In this document: positions 49,895 to 59,078 of the stretch, one piece after another | Numbering within the stretch: the stretch's first letter is position 1 | Layout: each line of letters starts with the position of its first letter | Assembly (NCBI GenBank): GCA_900541745.1 | Contig: UQLA01000001.1 | Coordinates: 1-64,000, forward strand | DNA: 64,000 bases | Source of the DNA: an uncultured Collinsella sp. | Lineage (GTDB): Bacteria; Actinomycetota; Coriobacteriia; Coriobacteriales; Coriobacteriaceae | Reading direction: 5' to 3' | Translations under genes and position numbers: made by a program | The notes under the pieces: model-generated | Told to the model about the DNA's origin: nothing | Databases searched by the model: none | The model's input: the letters and a program-made list of their open reading frames with translations, nothing else

Positions 49895-51190
49895 CTACCG
49901 TGGCAGGCGAATCGTAAAGCGGCTGCCGACGCCCTCGACCGAGGTCACACCGATGACGCCGCCGTGGCTGTCGACGATCCACTTGGCGATAGCGAGCCCC
50001 AGGCCCGAACCCTGTGCACCGACATCGCGCGCGTTGTCGGCACGGTAGAACCGCTCGAACGCGTGAGCTGCGGATTCCTGGTTCATGCCGATACCCTCGT
50101 CCTCAACACTTATGTCGATCGTGCCCATGCCCGCATCGGGTGTTATGCCAAATGTGACGGTCGTTCCCGCACTCGAGTACTTGGCGGCGTTTTGCACGAT
50201 CACGCGCAGAGCCTGCTTCACGAGCGCGACATCGACGGATGCGTCGCAGCGCGGGTCACTGGCAAACGCAGTATCAAAAGCCAGTCGATACGCGTGCGCG
50301 GCATCAATCATCTGCGATTCTTCGCATACCTCGCCGACCAGTGCAGCCAGGTTGGTATTCACGCGCCGCAGCACGGTGCGGCCGGCATCTCCGCGTGCCA
50401 AAAACAGCAGTTGTTCCACGAGCTCCTGCATATGCTCGCTTTCGGCCTTGAGCGAGGCGATGGACTCTGCCAGCACGTCTGGGTCGTCTTTGCCCCAGCG
50501 GTCGAGCATGTTTACGTAGCCCTGAATCACCGCGATGGGCGTGCGCAGTTCGTGACTCGCGTCGTTGACAAAGCGCATCTGCTGCAGCTTGGCCTCTTGC
50601 ATCTGCCGCAGCAGGCGGTTGAGCGCGACCTCGATGCTCGCCAGGTCGGCGTCGCCGGTGGTGACGCTCGGCGAGTCGACGCTTGCGCGCTCGATGGCCT
50701 GCTCCAGCGTTTCCATCTTGCCGCCGGAGAGCTGCATACGGCCGAGCTCGTCCACGCGTAAGGCCAGGTCGTTGAGTGGTGCCATGGTACGGCGCACGCG
50801 GCGGGCGCCGCCGAGCATGTTGAGCACGCTGATGACCTGCCAACCCACAACGACAAGGTAGAGAGGCCATAGCGCGACGAGGTCCTGCGCGAGCGGGAAG
50901 GTCTTGCTGGTGTGCGCAAGCTCGACGGTATAGGCGAGCGTTGCCAGGTCCCAGCCGCGCGCGGGCGTCAGCGACATGCCGTGAACGGTGGTGCCGGGAA
51001 TCCAGCCTGCGGTAAACGCGCCTTCGGGCAGCGTTTGGTTGTAGCCATAGACGAGGATCGCCGCCGCAATCACCACCAGTAGCAGGTCGAGCCAGACATA
51101 GCTCAACAGGCGGCGCCACATATAGCTCCAGTTGATGGCGCGGGCGATGGATGTGACGCGCTTGGCCTCGGCGTTACGCGCGGCAGACAT
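49895..51190 (-). CDS. Sensor histidine kinase (OmpR-partner type)
   Basis: 431 residues with two membrane segments (about 28-50 and 105-130) enclosing an extracytoplasmic domain of about 55 residues. A HAMP-like stretch precedes the H-box FVNDASHELRTPIAV, with the N, G1 (DEGIGM) and G2 (GSGLGLAIAKWI) boxes after it. It is translated after the response regulator with a 17-base overlap. The stimulus is unknown. Confidence 0.93.
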   Translation of the reverse strand: MSAARNAEAKRVTSIARAINWSYMWRRLLSYVWLDLLLVVIAAAILVYGYNQTLPEGAFTAGWIPGTTVHGMSLTPARGWDLATLAYTVELAHTSKTFPLAQDLVALWPLYLVVVGWQVISVLNMLGGARRVRRTMAPLNDLALRVDELGRMQLSGGKMETLEQAIERASVDSPSVTTGDADLASIEVALNRLLRQMQEAKLQQMRFVNDASHELRTPIAVIQGYVNMLDRWGKDDPDVLAESIASLKAESEHMQELVEQLLFLARGDAGRTVLRRVNTNLAALVGEVCEESQMIDAAHAYRLAFDTAFASDPRCDASVDVALVKQALRVIVQNAAKYSSAGTTVTFGITPDAGMGTIDISVEDEGIGMNQESAAHAFERFYRADNARDVGAQGSGLGLAIAKWIVDSHGGVIGVTSVEGVGSRFTIRLPR

Positions 51191-51944
51191 AGCCCACCCC
51201 GCGCACGGTCTGGATGATGCGAGCGCCGCCGGCGTCCTCGATTTTGGCGCGCAAGTGCGCGATGTGTACGTCGACGTTGTTGGTGTCGCCCACGTATTCG
51301 TGGCCCAGCGCCTCGTGCGCGATGCGCTCGCGCGTGAGCACGGTTTCGGCGTGCGCCATAAGCAGGGCGAGAACGTCGAACTCGCGGGCAGTCAACACGA
51401 TGGGCGAGCCGCCGACCGTGACTTCGCGGCGGTTGGGGTCGAGCGCGACCGAACCCACGGTGAGTGTGGCGGGGGAGGGCGTGGCAGAGGTCTTGGCCGA
51501 GTCGCCAGCTGGGGGTATCGCGGCGGCACCCGTAGCGCCCTCCCCGGTCCCAACGCCGCCAACGCCCGAAGCCGCCCGCACGGCCTCCGAGCGCTTTAGC
51601 GCCACACGGATCCGTGCGAACAACTCCTCAATCGCAAACGGCTTGGTCAGGTAATCGTCGGCGCCGGCATCGAGCCCGGCCACCTTGTCCATCACGGCAT
51701 CGCGAGCGGTGACCATGATCACTGGCACATCCTTGTGCTTGCGGACGCGTCGCAGCACCTCCATGCCGTTGAGCTGCGGCAGCAGTACGTCGAGCAGAAT
51801 CAGATCGTAGTCGCGTTTCAGCGCCAGGTCCACGGCGGTGCGGCCGTCGGCGGCGTGCTCCACCTGGTAGCCCTCGTGCTCCAGCTCGAGTGTCACAAAG
51901 CGGGCGATTTTCTCCTCGTCCTCTACGATCAGGATCCGTGCCAT
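51174..51944 (-). CDS. OmpR-family response regulator with long linker
   Basis: 256 residues. The receiver domain (1-118) has the phospho-Asp in LILLDVLLP, with VTARD and KPF. The DNA-binding winged helix is in the last ~100 residues (LTAREFDVLALLMAHAETVLTRERI). The two are joined by an Ala/Gly/Thr/Pro linker of about 45 residues, much longer than usual. It pairs with the histidine kinase that overlaps its end. Confidence 0.93.
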   Translation of the reverse strand: MARILIVEDEEKIARFVTLELEHEGYQVEHAADGRTAVDLALKRDYDLILLDVLLPQLNGMEVLRRVRKHKDVPVIMVTARDAVMDKVAGLDAGADDYLTKPFAIEELFARIRVALKRSEAVRAASGVGGVGTGEGATGAAAIPPAGDSAKTSATPSPATLTVGSVALDPNRREVTVGGSPIVLTAREFDVLALLMAHAETVLTRERIAHEALGHEYVGDTNNVDVHIAHLRAKIEDAGGARIIQTVRGVGYVCRA

Positions 51945-51962
51945 GCGTGCCCCCGTCTGTGA

Positions 51963-52505
51963 TTACTTGTCGTCGTTCAGATTTTGTTTGATGCCGTCCG
52001 CGGCATCGGCGGCGTGATCCATCAGGTTGTTGATGCTGCCGGGCACGTCGCCGTCGCTGTCGATGCGGTAGCGCATGCCAAAGAACAGGCCAAGCAGCAT
52101 CAGCCAAATCGTGGCGCCCCAGGCAAACAGGGCGACGATGGGGATCAGGATGGGAATGTTGAGGATTATCGCATCGCGGCGCGTGGCGATAAACTTGGTG
52201 TCCAGGCTCAGGCGGAAGAGCTTTTTGAGGTACTCCCACACGCTGTCCATCTTCTTGGAGAAGTCGGTCTTTTCGCTCGACTTTTCGTAGGCGGCCTGCG
52301 CGGCGACCATCTCGGCAGAGGGCTCGTCGACCGGCTCGGACTCGGTGGCGGCGTGCGCCGACGTGGTCTGGGTCTTGCCCTGCGACTCGAGCCAAATGAT
52401 GGCGTCCAGAACGTTGCCGTCGGCGGCGTCGAGCGCGGCCTTGGCATCGGTGTAGCTCACGTTGCACTTGGTGCGGATGGTTTCAACTTTTTCGAGGTCG
52501 TCCAT
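51963..52505 (-). CDS. DUF4342-family protein
   Basis: 180 residues. The N-terminal 45 residues form a UBA-like helical domain (ETIRTKCNVSYTDAKAALDAADGNVLDAIIWLE), followed by an acidic linker and the DUF4342 domain. A hydrophobic double-span (about 110-142) suggests membrane association. The function is unknown. It lies 18 bp upstream of the response regulator gene on the same strand and may be part of the same transcript. Confidence 0.85.
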   Translation of the reverse strand: MDDLEKVETIRTKCNVSYTDAKAALDAADGNVLDAIIWLESQGKTQTTSAHAATESEPVDEPSAEMVAAQAAYEKSSEKTDFSKKMDSVWEYLKKLFRLSLDTKFIATRRDAIILNIPILIPIVALFAWGATIWLMLLGLFFGMRYRIDSDGDVPGSINNLMDHAADAADGIKQNLNDDK

Positions 52506-52766
52506 GACCTGTCCTTTCGTTCGATGGGCGCGACGCCGGGCGATCTGCCCGGGCGCGAGCGTTGCGTTCGGCGGCTTGCGTGGCGCCGCCCCGCCCTTGG
52601 TCGAACTCTATAGTGCAGGTTATAGATTAAGCGATTCTTGAGCCAAGATTAATGTTGGATGAGTTTTTGGGTGGCGAAGCGCGTGACGCGGGGCGCGCAG
52701 GCAAGGGGAAGGCCGGTTTTGCGCGGCGTGGGGAAGGGGAGGACAGGTCTTTGGGGCGGCCGACAG

Positions 52767-52948
52767 CGAGGTTTAATACTTTTCCGTGAAGTGAACGAGT
52801 GAAATCGGACCCCCGAAACATCGACACTTTGAGTGTGCCGTTTCCTGCGGTTTTGATGCCAGAATCCTGCGATTTTGCCGTTGAAAAATGCGGATGCTCC
52901 AGGGGTCCAAAAACAGCCGTTCACTTCGCAGAAAAGTATTAGACCTCG
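52767..52948. repeat. Family B long palindromic element, copy 2
   Basis: 182 bp with arms CGAGGT-AATACTTTTC and GAAAAGTATT-ACCTCG, unrelated to those of copy 1. The core matches the copy at 49693 across its length with scattered substitutions. It lies in the divergent gap between DUF4342 and a small membrane-protein gene; the rest of that 600-bp gap shows nothing else. Confidence 0.9.
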
Positions 52949-53107
52949 ATAACGGGGATGGGGCGCCGGTGCAAAACGGCGTCAAGGGTTGGTCGAGCAG
53001 GCGGTTTCTCCATTGATGTCCGCACGACATGTGACACTTTCCCTGCCGCCCTGCTCTGCCGCGGCGGCATGCATCTGAACGACGACCCTCTAAGGAGTTC
53101 GATATTG

Positions 53108-53347
53108 ATGAGTGACAACACCAAGCATCTCGCAAAGAAGTGCGTCAGGGATGCAGGGCCGTGCCTCGCGCTGTGCCTTGTCGACGCAGCGGTTGCGCTG
53201 CTGGCTGTTCTGGGGCCATTCGACGTGCTCCGAAGTGCCAGCTCTCTGCACGTTTGCATGGCCCTTGCCGGCGCCATGATGACCGGCGGCGTGCTCGATC
53301 TGGTTTTTTGGGTGCTTGACCCGTTTGGATGGAAGAACGAAGGGTAA
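53108..53347 (+). CDS. Small two-span membrane protein
   Basis: 79 residues. AAGGAG lies 10 bases before the ATG. Two hydrophobic stretches (about 17-34, PCLALCLVDAAVALLAVL, and 45-66, HVCMALAGAMMTGGVLDLVF) suggest two membrane segments. No family is recognised. The neighbours give no clue. Confidence 0.5.
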   Translation: MSDNTKHLAKKCVRDAGPCLALCLVDAAVALLAVLGPFDVLRSASSLHVCMALAGAMMTGGVLDLVFWVLDPFGWKNEG

Positions 53348-53432
53348 GCCCTAAGGGGTGGAAGGGCTGGAACGGTTGGCTTAGTGATCGTGCAGAATGC
53401 GGTCTAGCGACTTACAGGGAAGTGGTAATCCG

Positions 53433-54158
53433 ATGACGGTCTATGTGACGGGCGACGTCCATGGCGGCCTCGACATGCAAAAGCTGCGCGATTGGGACCT
53501 TGGGGCTAGCCTGACGAGCGACGACTATCTCATCGTCGCGGGCGACTTTGGCTTTCCGTGGGATTTCTCTGCCGAGGAATGTGCCGATATTGCCTGGCTG
53601 GAATCGCGTCCCTATACCGTGCTGTTCGTCGACGGCAATCACGAGCGTTTCGATCACTGGGCGGAGCGTCCCATGGAGCTGTGGCACGGCGGGCTGACGC
53701 AGCGCCTGTCGGACACCTCTCCCATACGGCGCCTGACGCGCGGCGAGGTTTTTGAACTCGACGGCTCAATGATCTTTACCATGGGTGGCGCCACGAGCGT
53801 GGACAAGGAATACCGCATTCCGTATTCCAGCTGGTGGCCGCAGGAGCTGCCGGACGAGCGCAACTTTGAGGAGACGCGGGCAAAGCTCGACAGCGCGGGC
53901 TGGAAGGTCGACTACGTGGTCACCCACACCTGCTCAACGCGTATGCTTTCGCCCACGCTTTATCCGGCACCCGGCTGGAATTACCCCGCCGTTGATCGGC
54001 TTACGGCATTTTTCGATGAGCTGGAAGACCGCTTGGATTACAAGCGCTGGTACTACGGACATTTTCATCGGGATGCCAATCCGGCCGAGCGCCACACCGT
54101 GCTCTACGACTGCATCGTTCGCCTAGGCGACGAACTCCAGCCCTGGGATGTTGCGTAG
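53433..54158 (+). CDS. Calcineurin-like metallophosphoesterase
   Basis: 241 residues. Metal-ligand motifs are VTGDVHGG, VAGDFGFPWDF, VDGNHERFD, THT and YGHFHRD, all in the usual order. Substrate unknown. Start 53433 follows GGGAAG. It is convergent with gluQ, with a gap of 15 bp. Confidence 0.88.
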   Translation: MTVYVTGDVHGGLDMQKLRDWDLGASLTSDDYLIVAGDFGFPWDFSAEECADIAWLESRPYTVLFVDGNHERFDHWAERPMELWHGGLTQRLSDTSPIRRLTRGEVFELDGSMIFTMGGATSVDKEYRIPYSSWWPQELPDERNFEETRAKLDSAGWKVDYVVTHTCSTRMLSPTLYPAPGWNYPAVDRLTAFFDELEDRLDYKRWYYGHFHRDANPAERHTVLYDCIVRLGDELQPWDVA

Positions 54159-54173
54159 AGGCGCGGTGGCTGG

Positions 54174-55184
54174 CTACTCGACCGTTACAGTGATGTTTTC
54201 CCGATGCTCCCGGATGACGTTCCAGCTAAAGTGCTCGACCAGCTGCTCGTCAGAGCGCGGCGTGGTGTCTGGCGCGATGCCTGTTTGCCCGGCGAGCCAG
54301 CCCAGTAGTGCCTCGGGCGTGCCAAAGCGGGCGCGTAGTTCGCCCAGGTCCAGATCGCGGTCGCGCTTGGAAAGGCGGCGGCCGTCCGGTGACATGAGCA
54401 GCGGAATGTGCGCGTAGTGCGGCGTGGGAAGGCCCAGCAGATGCTGCAGGTAGATCTGGCGTGGTGTGGAGCCAAGCAGGTCGCATCCGCGTATGATCTC
54501 GGTAACACCCATGGCGGCGTCATCGACCACCACGGCCAGCTGATAGGCAAACACGCCGTCGCTGCGGCGCACCAAAAAGTCGCCGCATTCGGTGGCGAGC
54601 GCTTCGCATTGGGCCCCGTACGTGCGGTCCACGAATTCGATCACATCGTCTGCGAGGTCGTCGACGGCGGGCACGCGCAGGCGCGTGGCCGGGGCGCGCA
54701 GGGCACTGCGGCGGGCGACCTCTTCGGCCGAAAGCCCTCGGCAGGAGCCGCGATAGATGGGCGTGCCGTCGCTGGCGTGCGGCGCGCTCGCGGCGTGGAG
54801 TTCGGCGCGCGTGCAAAAGCAGGGGTAGGTGAGGCCGGCGTCTTGCAGCTGGTGCAGGGCGTCCTCGTACAAGTCCAGGCGATCGTGCTGGTAGTAGGGA
54901 CCTTCGTCCCACTCAAGCCCCAGCCAGGCCAGGTCGTCAATCAGTTGAGCGGCAAGTTCCGGGCGCTTGCAGCGATCGTCCAGGTCCTCGATGCGCAGTA
55001 CGATGCGGCCGCCCTGGCTGCGGGCCGAAAGCCACGCGCACAGGCAACTGAACACGTTGCCCAGGTGCATGCGGCCCGAGGGCGACGGGGCAAAACGGCC
55101 CACGACGGGCGCGGGGGCAGAGGCGGCCGGCGTCGTTGGCGCGTCCGCGGCGGGCGTTGCTATGTTGCGTGCTTTGATATCCAT
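54174..55184 (-). CDS. gluQ: Glutamyl-Q tRNA(Asp) synthetase
   Basis: Attaches glutamate to the queuosine base of tRNA-Asp. It is a truncated glutamyl-tRNA synthetase: class I FAPSPSGRMHLGN motif (HIGH-like) and RRLSKRDRD (KMSKS-like) with no anticodon-binding domain. Zinc-type cysteines appear in TYPCFCTRAE and YRGSC. At 336 residues it has an Ala/Pro-rich N-terminal extension of about 25 residues. No clear ribosome site precedes 55184, so a start further in is possible. Confidence 0.88.
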   Translation of the reverse strand: MDIKARNIATPAADAPTTPAASAPAPVVGRFAPSPSGRMHLGNVFSCLCAWLSARSQGGRIVLRIEDLDDRCKRPELAAQLIDDLAWLGLEWDEGPYYQHDRLDLYEDALHQLQDAGLTYPCFCTRAELHAASAPHASDGTPIYRGSCRGLSAEEVARRSALRAPATRLRVPAVDDLADDVIEFVDRTYGAQCEALATECGDFLVRRSDGVFAYQLAVVVDDAAMGVTEIIRGCDLLGSTPRQIYLQHLLGLPTPHYAHIPLLMSPDGRRLSKRDRDLDLGELRARFGTPEALLGWLAGQTGIAPDTTPRSDEQLVEHFSWNVIREHRENITVTVE

Positions 55185-55320
55185 GCGGACGAGTATAGCG
55201 CGGGGCGCGATGGGGAGACGTCACTGTGGTCCGCAAGTTGTCGAAGCCCCGCATTGCGTATGGCGGGCCGCAGACTCGGCGCTTTGATTCCTGTCCATCA
55301 ATTCGGCGCCTTAGACGACA

Positions 55321-55355
55321 GAAACCCCGGCAGCTCTTCGCAACTGCCGGGGTTT
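55321..55355. repeat. Perfect 13-bp hairpin before the DUF2207 gene
   Basis: GAAACCCCGGCAG pairs with CTGCCGGGGTTTC around a 9-base loop. No T tract follows on either strand. The remainder of the gap 55185-55699 holds only the repeat at 55549 and no gene. Confidence 0.75.
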
Positions 55356-55548
55356 CCGCGGAAAAGGGGGACATGATCCTCGAGCGAACGGCAAAGGGGC
55401 AAACCGTTTTCGCTCAACTGCTTTATGCCCCTCGGCTGGCGGCTCAATCAGCGCATGCCGCGCCCACACAAAGCCACTACACCTGTGACGGAGCTGTGAA
55501 ATGGTATCTATCGTTGGTGCATGCCATGCCAAAGAGTGTCCCTAACGG

Positions 55549-55579
55549 CTAGTCATTTAAGAACGTCCCCAATGACTAG
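55549..55579. repeat. CTAGTCATT...ACGTCCCC repeat, copy 1
   Basis: A 31-bp segment, CTAGTCATTTAAGAACGTCC plus CCAATGACTAG, has complementary ends (CTAGTCATT/AATGACTAG). It recurs at 58063-58093 with one substitution. Flanking GTGTCCC motifs are also shared. Confidence 0.85.
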
Positions 55580-55699
55580 CTGCTGGCGGCGGGCGTGACT
55601 TTTGTCCCATTTGGCGCTCCGGTCGCCTAGATATTCGTCATGTGCGCCCGTAAACGTGGGACAATGACGCTGTTGGTATCACAGACAAAGGATGTGCCT

Positions 55700-57643
55700 A
55701 TGAACGCCCCCGTTGCCAAGACCTGTCGGCAGCGCCGCCTATTCGCGCGATTCGCTTCCGTCTGCGCACTCGTCGCGCTTGCGTTGTTGCTGCTGCCTGC
55801 CGCCGCACACGCCGACGGCTACTCCATGAGCCAAACCTACATCGGCGCCACGGTTGAGGCCGATGGATCGCTGACCGTTGTCGAGGGACGCCAGTTCGAT
55901 TTCGACGACGACATCAACGGCGTGTTTTGGGAGATCAATACGGGCACCAACCAGCAGGGCGGCACGGCGGGCGTCGACGTGCTGAGTGTCGAGGAAGAGG
56001 ACACCGCGTTTAACAAAGTCGATAGCGCGAACAAGGGCGACTCTGGCGTCTACACGGTCGAGCAGACCGGTGACGGCGTAAGGATTAAGGTGTTCAGCCC
56101 CCACGAGAGCGGCGATAGCGCGATCTATTACGTGAGCTACACCATGACCGGTGCGGTCATGAACTGGGCCGATACCGCCGAGCTCTACTGGAAGTTCGTG
56201 GGTGACGGCTGGTCCGCGGATTCCGACGATGTCGAGATGGAAGTGTACTTCGCAAATGCCGCTGCCGGGACGGCGGCCGTCAAGGGCGATAACTTCCGCG
56301 CATGGGGTCACGGTCCGCTGACGGGCGACGTGTCACTCGATGCGGATGAACCCATGGTCACCTATACCATTCCCTGCGTGCATCAGGGCGAATTCGCCGA
56401 GGCGCGCATCGCCTTCCCCAGCGACTGGGTGCCATGGCTTTCCGCTTCAAGTGAGGAGCGCATGCCGACAATCCTGAGCGAGGAGAAGGCGTGGGCCGAC
56501 GAAGCTAACGCCCGCCGCGCTCACGCTCGCATGATTGCCAATGCACTTGCCGCGCTAAGTGTTGTCGCGGCGGTGGCATTTACCGGCACAATCGTTGTGC
56601 TCAAGCTGCGCCGCCGCAAGCCCAAGCCGCTTTTCCAGGACGAATATTTCCGCGATGTGCCTTCGGCCGACCATCCCGCCGTACTTTCGGCCCTCATGAG
56701 CTGGAACGAGGTGCCCGATCAGGCATATATCGCCACGCTCATGAAGCTCACTGACGACCGTGTGATCAAGCTGGAGCAGGCGACCGTGACCAAGGCCAAG
56801 AAGGGTCTGTTGGGGCGCGAAAAAGAAGAGCAGACGTATCGCGTGACGGTGAGTGATGTGGGCTGGAAGTCGGCCAAGGGCATTGACCACATGGTGCTTA
56901 AGGTCTTCTTTGCCGGCGCTAAGCCCGACGAGAACGGTGATCGTTCGCGCACGTTTGACGAGCTGCAGCACTACGTCAAGCAGCACGCTACGCCCGTGGG
57001 CGACAAGCTCGAGGACTATCAGAACACCGTTAAGGGCAAGCTGGCCGATAGCGAGTACGTTGCCTCGGACGGCATCGTTGCAATGGTGTTTTGCCTGGTT
57101 CTTGGTATTCTGATCGCCTTTGTTCCCGTGGGATCCATTTTCTTTACTGACGGCGCGCAGGTGAACATTATCGCCGCGGTTATCTCGGCGCCGATTGTGC
57201 TGGTGGGTATTGGCGTGGGCCTTACGTTCCGCCGCTTTACGCCGGAGGGCGCCGAGGTGGCGGCTCGCTGCAAGGCGCTTAAGCATTGGCTCGAGGACTT
57301 CACGCGCCTCAAGGAAGCCGTCCCGGGCGATTTGGTGCTGTGGAACAAGCTGCTGGTGATGGGTGCGGCGCTGGGCGTTTCGAAGGAAGTCCTGCGTCAG
57401 CTTGCCGAGGCTGTTCCTCCCGAGGTGCGCGAGGCCGACGGTTTCTACGACAATTACCCCTGCTACTGGTGGTACTACCATCATTACGGAAACCAGTCCC
57501 CGCTCGATTCGTTTAACGACGTGTATCACGAGAGCATCCGTGAGCTGGCTTCGAGTTCCGATAGCTCGAGCGGCGGCGGAGGCGGCGGCTTCTCGGGCGG
57601 CGGCGGAGGCGGCGTCGGCGGAGGCGGCGGCGGAACGTTCTAG
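55700..57643 (+). CDS. DUF2207 membrane protein
   Basis: 647 residues. A signal/TM segment at the N-terminus (about 18-40), the DUF2207 extracytoplasmic region with VEADGSLTVVE, a membrane segment near 290, two further segments near 465-510, and a Gly-rich end (SGGGGGGFSGG...GGGGGTF) make up the usual layout. The Gly-rich tail is typical of this family. The function is unknown. AAAGGATG precedes ATG 55700. Confidence 0.88.
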   Translation: MNAPVAKTCRQRRLFARFASVCALVALALLLLPAAAHADGYSMSQTYIGATVEADGSLTVVEGRQFDFDDDINGVFWEINTGTNQQGGTAGVDVLSVEEEDTAFNKVDSANKGDSGVYTVEQTGDGVRIKVFSPHESGDSAIYYVSYTMTGAVMNWADTAELYWKFVGDGWSADSDDVEMEVYFANAAAGTAAVKGDNFRAWGHGPLTGDVSLDADEPMVTYTIPCVHQGEFAEARIAFPSDWVPWLSASSEERMPTILSEEKAWADEANARRAHARMIANALAALSVVAAVAFTGTIVVLKLRRRKPKPLFQDEYFRDVPSADHPAVLSALMSWNEVPDQAYIATLMKLTDDRVIKLEQATVTKAKKGLLGREKEEQTYRVTVSDVGWKSAKGIDHMVLKVFFAGAKPDENGDRSRTFDELQHYVKQHATPVGDKLEDYQNTVKGKLADSEYVASDGIVAMVFCLVLGILIAFVPVGSIFFTDGAQVNIIAAVISAPIVLVGIGVGLTFRRFTPEGAEVAARCKALKHWLEDFTRLKEAVPGDLVLWNKLLVMGAALGVSKEVLRQLAEAVPPEVREADGFYDNYPCYWWYYHHYGNQSPLDSFNDVYHESIRELASSSDSSSGGGGGGFSGGGGGGVGGGGGGTF

Positions 57644-57656
57644 CGAGCGCTTGCTT

Positions 57657-57705
57657 TGGGGTGGACCTTTCTGGGCGGTTGCCAGGGAAGGTCCATCCCA
57701 TTTTT
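57657..57705 (+). terminator. Terminator of the DUF2207 gene
   Basis: TGGGGTGGACCTT pairs with AAGGTCCATCCCA (one bulge) and is followed by TTTTT. Confidence 0.8.
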
Positions 57706-57762
57706 GTGCATCGAAACGGGCCATACTTTCCGCTGCGGACCTTCGCGCAAGGGGCAGTGGGC

Positions 57763-57980
57763 AAAAAATGTCAAATATGAGTACTGTTGCCTAGATTGTC
57801 ACATTTGCTTGTACTAAAAAATGGACTCCTAACGAGATTGTTTCTCGTTAGAAATCCATTTTATTGTACATTTGGGGAGATACGTTAGTTCATCCAACGC
57901 GTCGAGAGGTCTAAGAGACCCGAAAAAGCCGAATTTCGCTGCCACTAAAAAGGTAACAGTACTCATATTTGATGTTTTTT
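57763..57980. repeat. 218-bp palindromic element with nested hairpin
   Basis: The ends AAAAAATGTCAAATATGAGT and ACTCATATTTGATGTTTTTT pair, extended inward by ACTGTT/AACAGT. Inside is a second hairpin (57821-57868) with TAACGAGA/TCTCGTTA at its tip and AAAATGGA/TCCATTTT below. The element is much more A/T-rich than its neighbours. It looks like a small mobile or regulatory element; no transposase is present. Confidence 0.8.
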
Positions 57981-58062
57981 GACCACAGCTATATGTGAAC
58001 CCCTATATAGCGACCTCAAGAAGGGCTTCGTCGGTCGTTTTGATTAAGACTGTCCCCAACGA

Positions 58063-58093
58063 CTAGTCATTTAAGAACGTCCCCAACGACTAG
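58063..58093. repeat. CTAGTCATT...ACGTCCCC repeat, copy 2
   Basis: One-substitution copy of the segment at 55549. Here it is preceded by GACTGTCCCCAACGA and followed by two more degenerate units ending near 58152 (GTGTCCC, AACGTCCCTAACTGC). Confidence 0.85.
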
Positions 58094-58159
58094 GTGCGGC
58101 TGCTGCCAAGGAGTGTCCCGGGGTACCGGCACAAGAGGAACGTCCCTAACTGCTGGGTT

Positions 58160-58801
58160 TTAGACTGTTAGGTCCAGCTCGTAGAGGAAGCTTTCGCGCG
58201 GCATGGCGTGGCGGCGTTCCTCGCGGTTGGCGCGGTGCGTGGCAGTGCGCTTAAAGCCGTGCAGCTCGTAGAACTTCCACGAGCAGTTGGAATCGGTGTA
58301 CAGGTGCGCGCTGGTCGCCCCACACGAGGACAGATGCGAGATTGCAGCGTCGAGCAGCACCGATCCCACGCCCAGGCCGTGGACGTCAGAGTCGACGGCG
58401 AGCAGCGTGACCTCGTTGTCATGCGGCAGTGGGCTTTTCTCGAGCAGGCGGTTGTTGGTTCGAATGGTGGCACGCACAAACGAGAGGTACTCGGCGCACG
58501 ACTCGGGTTCTAACTCGCGCATTTGCGATAGCAGTGCGCGTTCGGTATCCATCCAATGTTCCTTGACGGTGGCGCCGGAGCTCTGTCCCGCACGCGCGAG
58601 CGCAATGCCGCGCGCCTGACCGTCGATTACGGCAACCTGTGAAAACGTCGACGACGAAAGGCAATAGGCGAGGTCGCACGCGGCCTCAAGGCGGTTGTAC
58701 TCATCGTTATCCGAATTGTTATGCCAAAGCTGCTGCAGAATCAGCGCGATGGCGTCGAAGTCTTCGGTATCAAACGGTCGGTAGAGAACCCGCGAGACCA
58801 T
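58160..58801 (-). CDS. GNAT-family N-acetyltransferase
   Basis: 213 residues. The acetyl-CoA binding region is VTLLAVDSDVHGLGVGSVLLDAAISHL, and SNCSWKFYELHGFKR is the typical C-terminal motif. The substrate is unknown. The ATG is preceded by AAAAGAAAGAGG. It is divergent from purH. Confidence 0.85.
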   Translation of the reverse strand: MVSRVLYRPFDTEDFDAIALILQQLWHNNSDNDEYNRLEAACDLAYCLSSSTFSQVAVIDGQARGIALARAGQSSGATVKEHWMDTERALLSQMRELEPESCAEYLSFVRATIRTNNRLLEKSPLPHDNEVTLLAVDSDVHGLGVGSVLLDAAISHLSSCGATSAHLYTDSNCSWKFYELHGFKRTATHRANREERRHAMPRESFLYELDLTV

Positions 58802-59078
58802 GGTGCCTCTTTCTTTTGCGGATGCATATCGAGCACAGTTCTACCACGCTATTGGCATCTAATTATGGTGCCCCTGTGTTCCATGAACTCACCGTGCCCG
58901 GTGCCGTGCCCATCCCCTCCACTCGCAAACTTTTTCTGCATATGCGCCCGTTGCGGGGTGCATCGATGCGCTCGATGCGCTACATTGAATCAGTATTTTC
59001 AATGCCGCTGCGCGAGCGCTGCAGATCGACGTATCACCGACTCACAGAGCACGGCGGCGTACCAGACAGGAGGACTGC

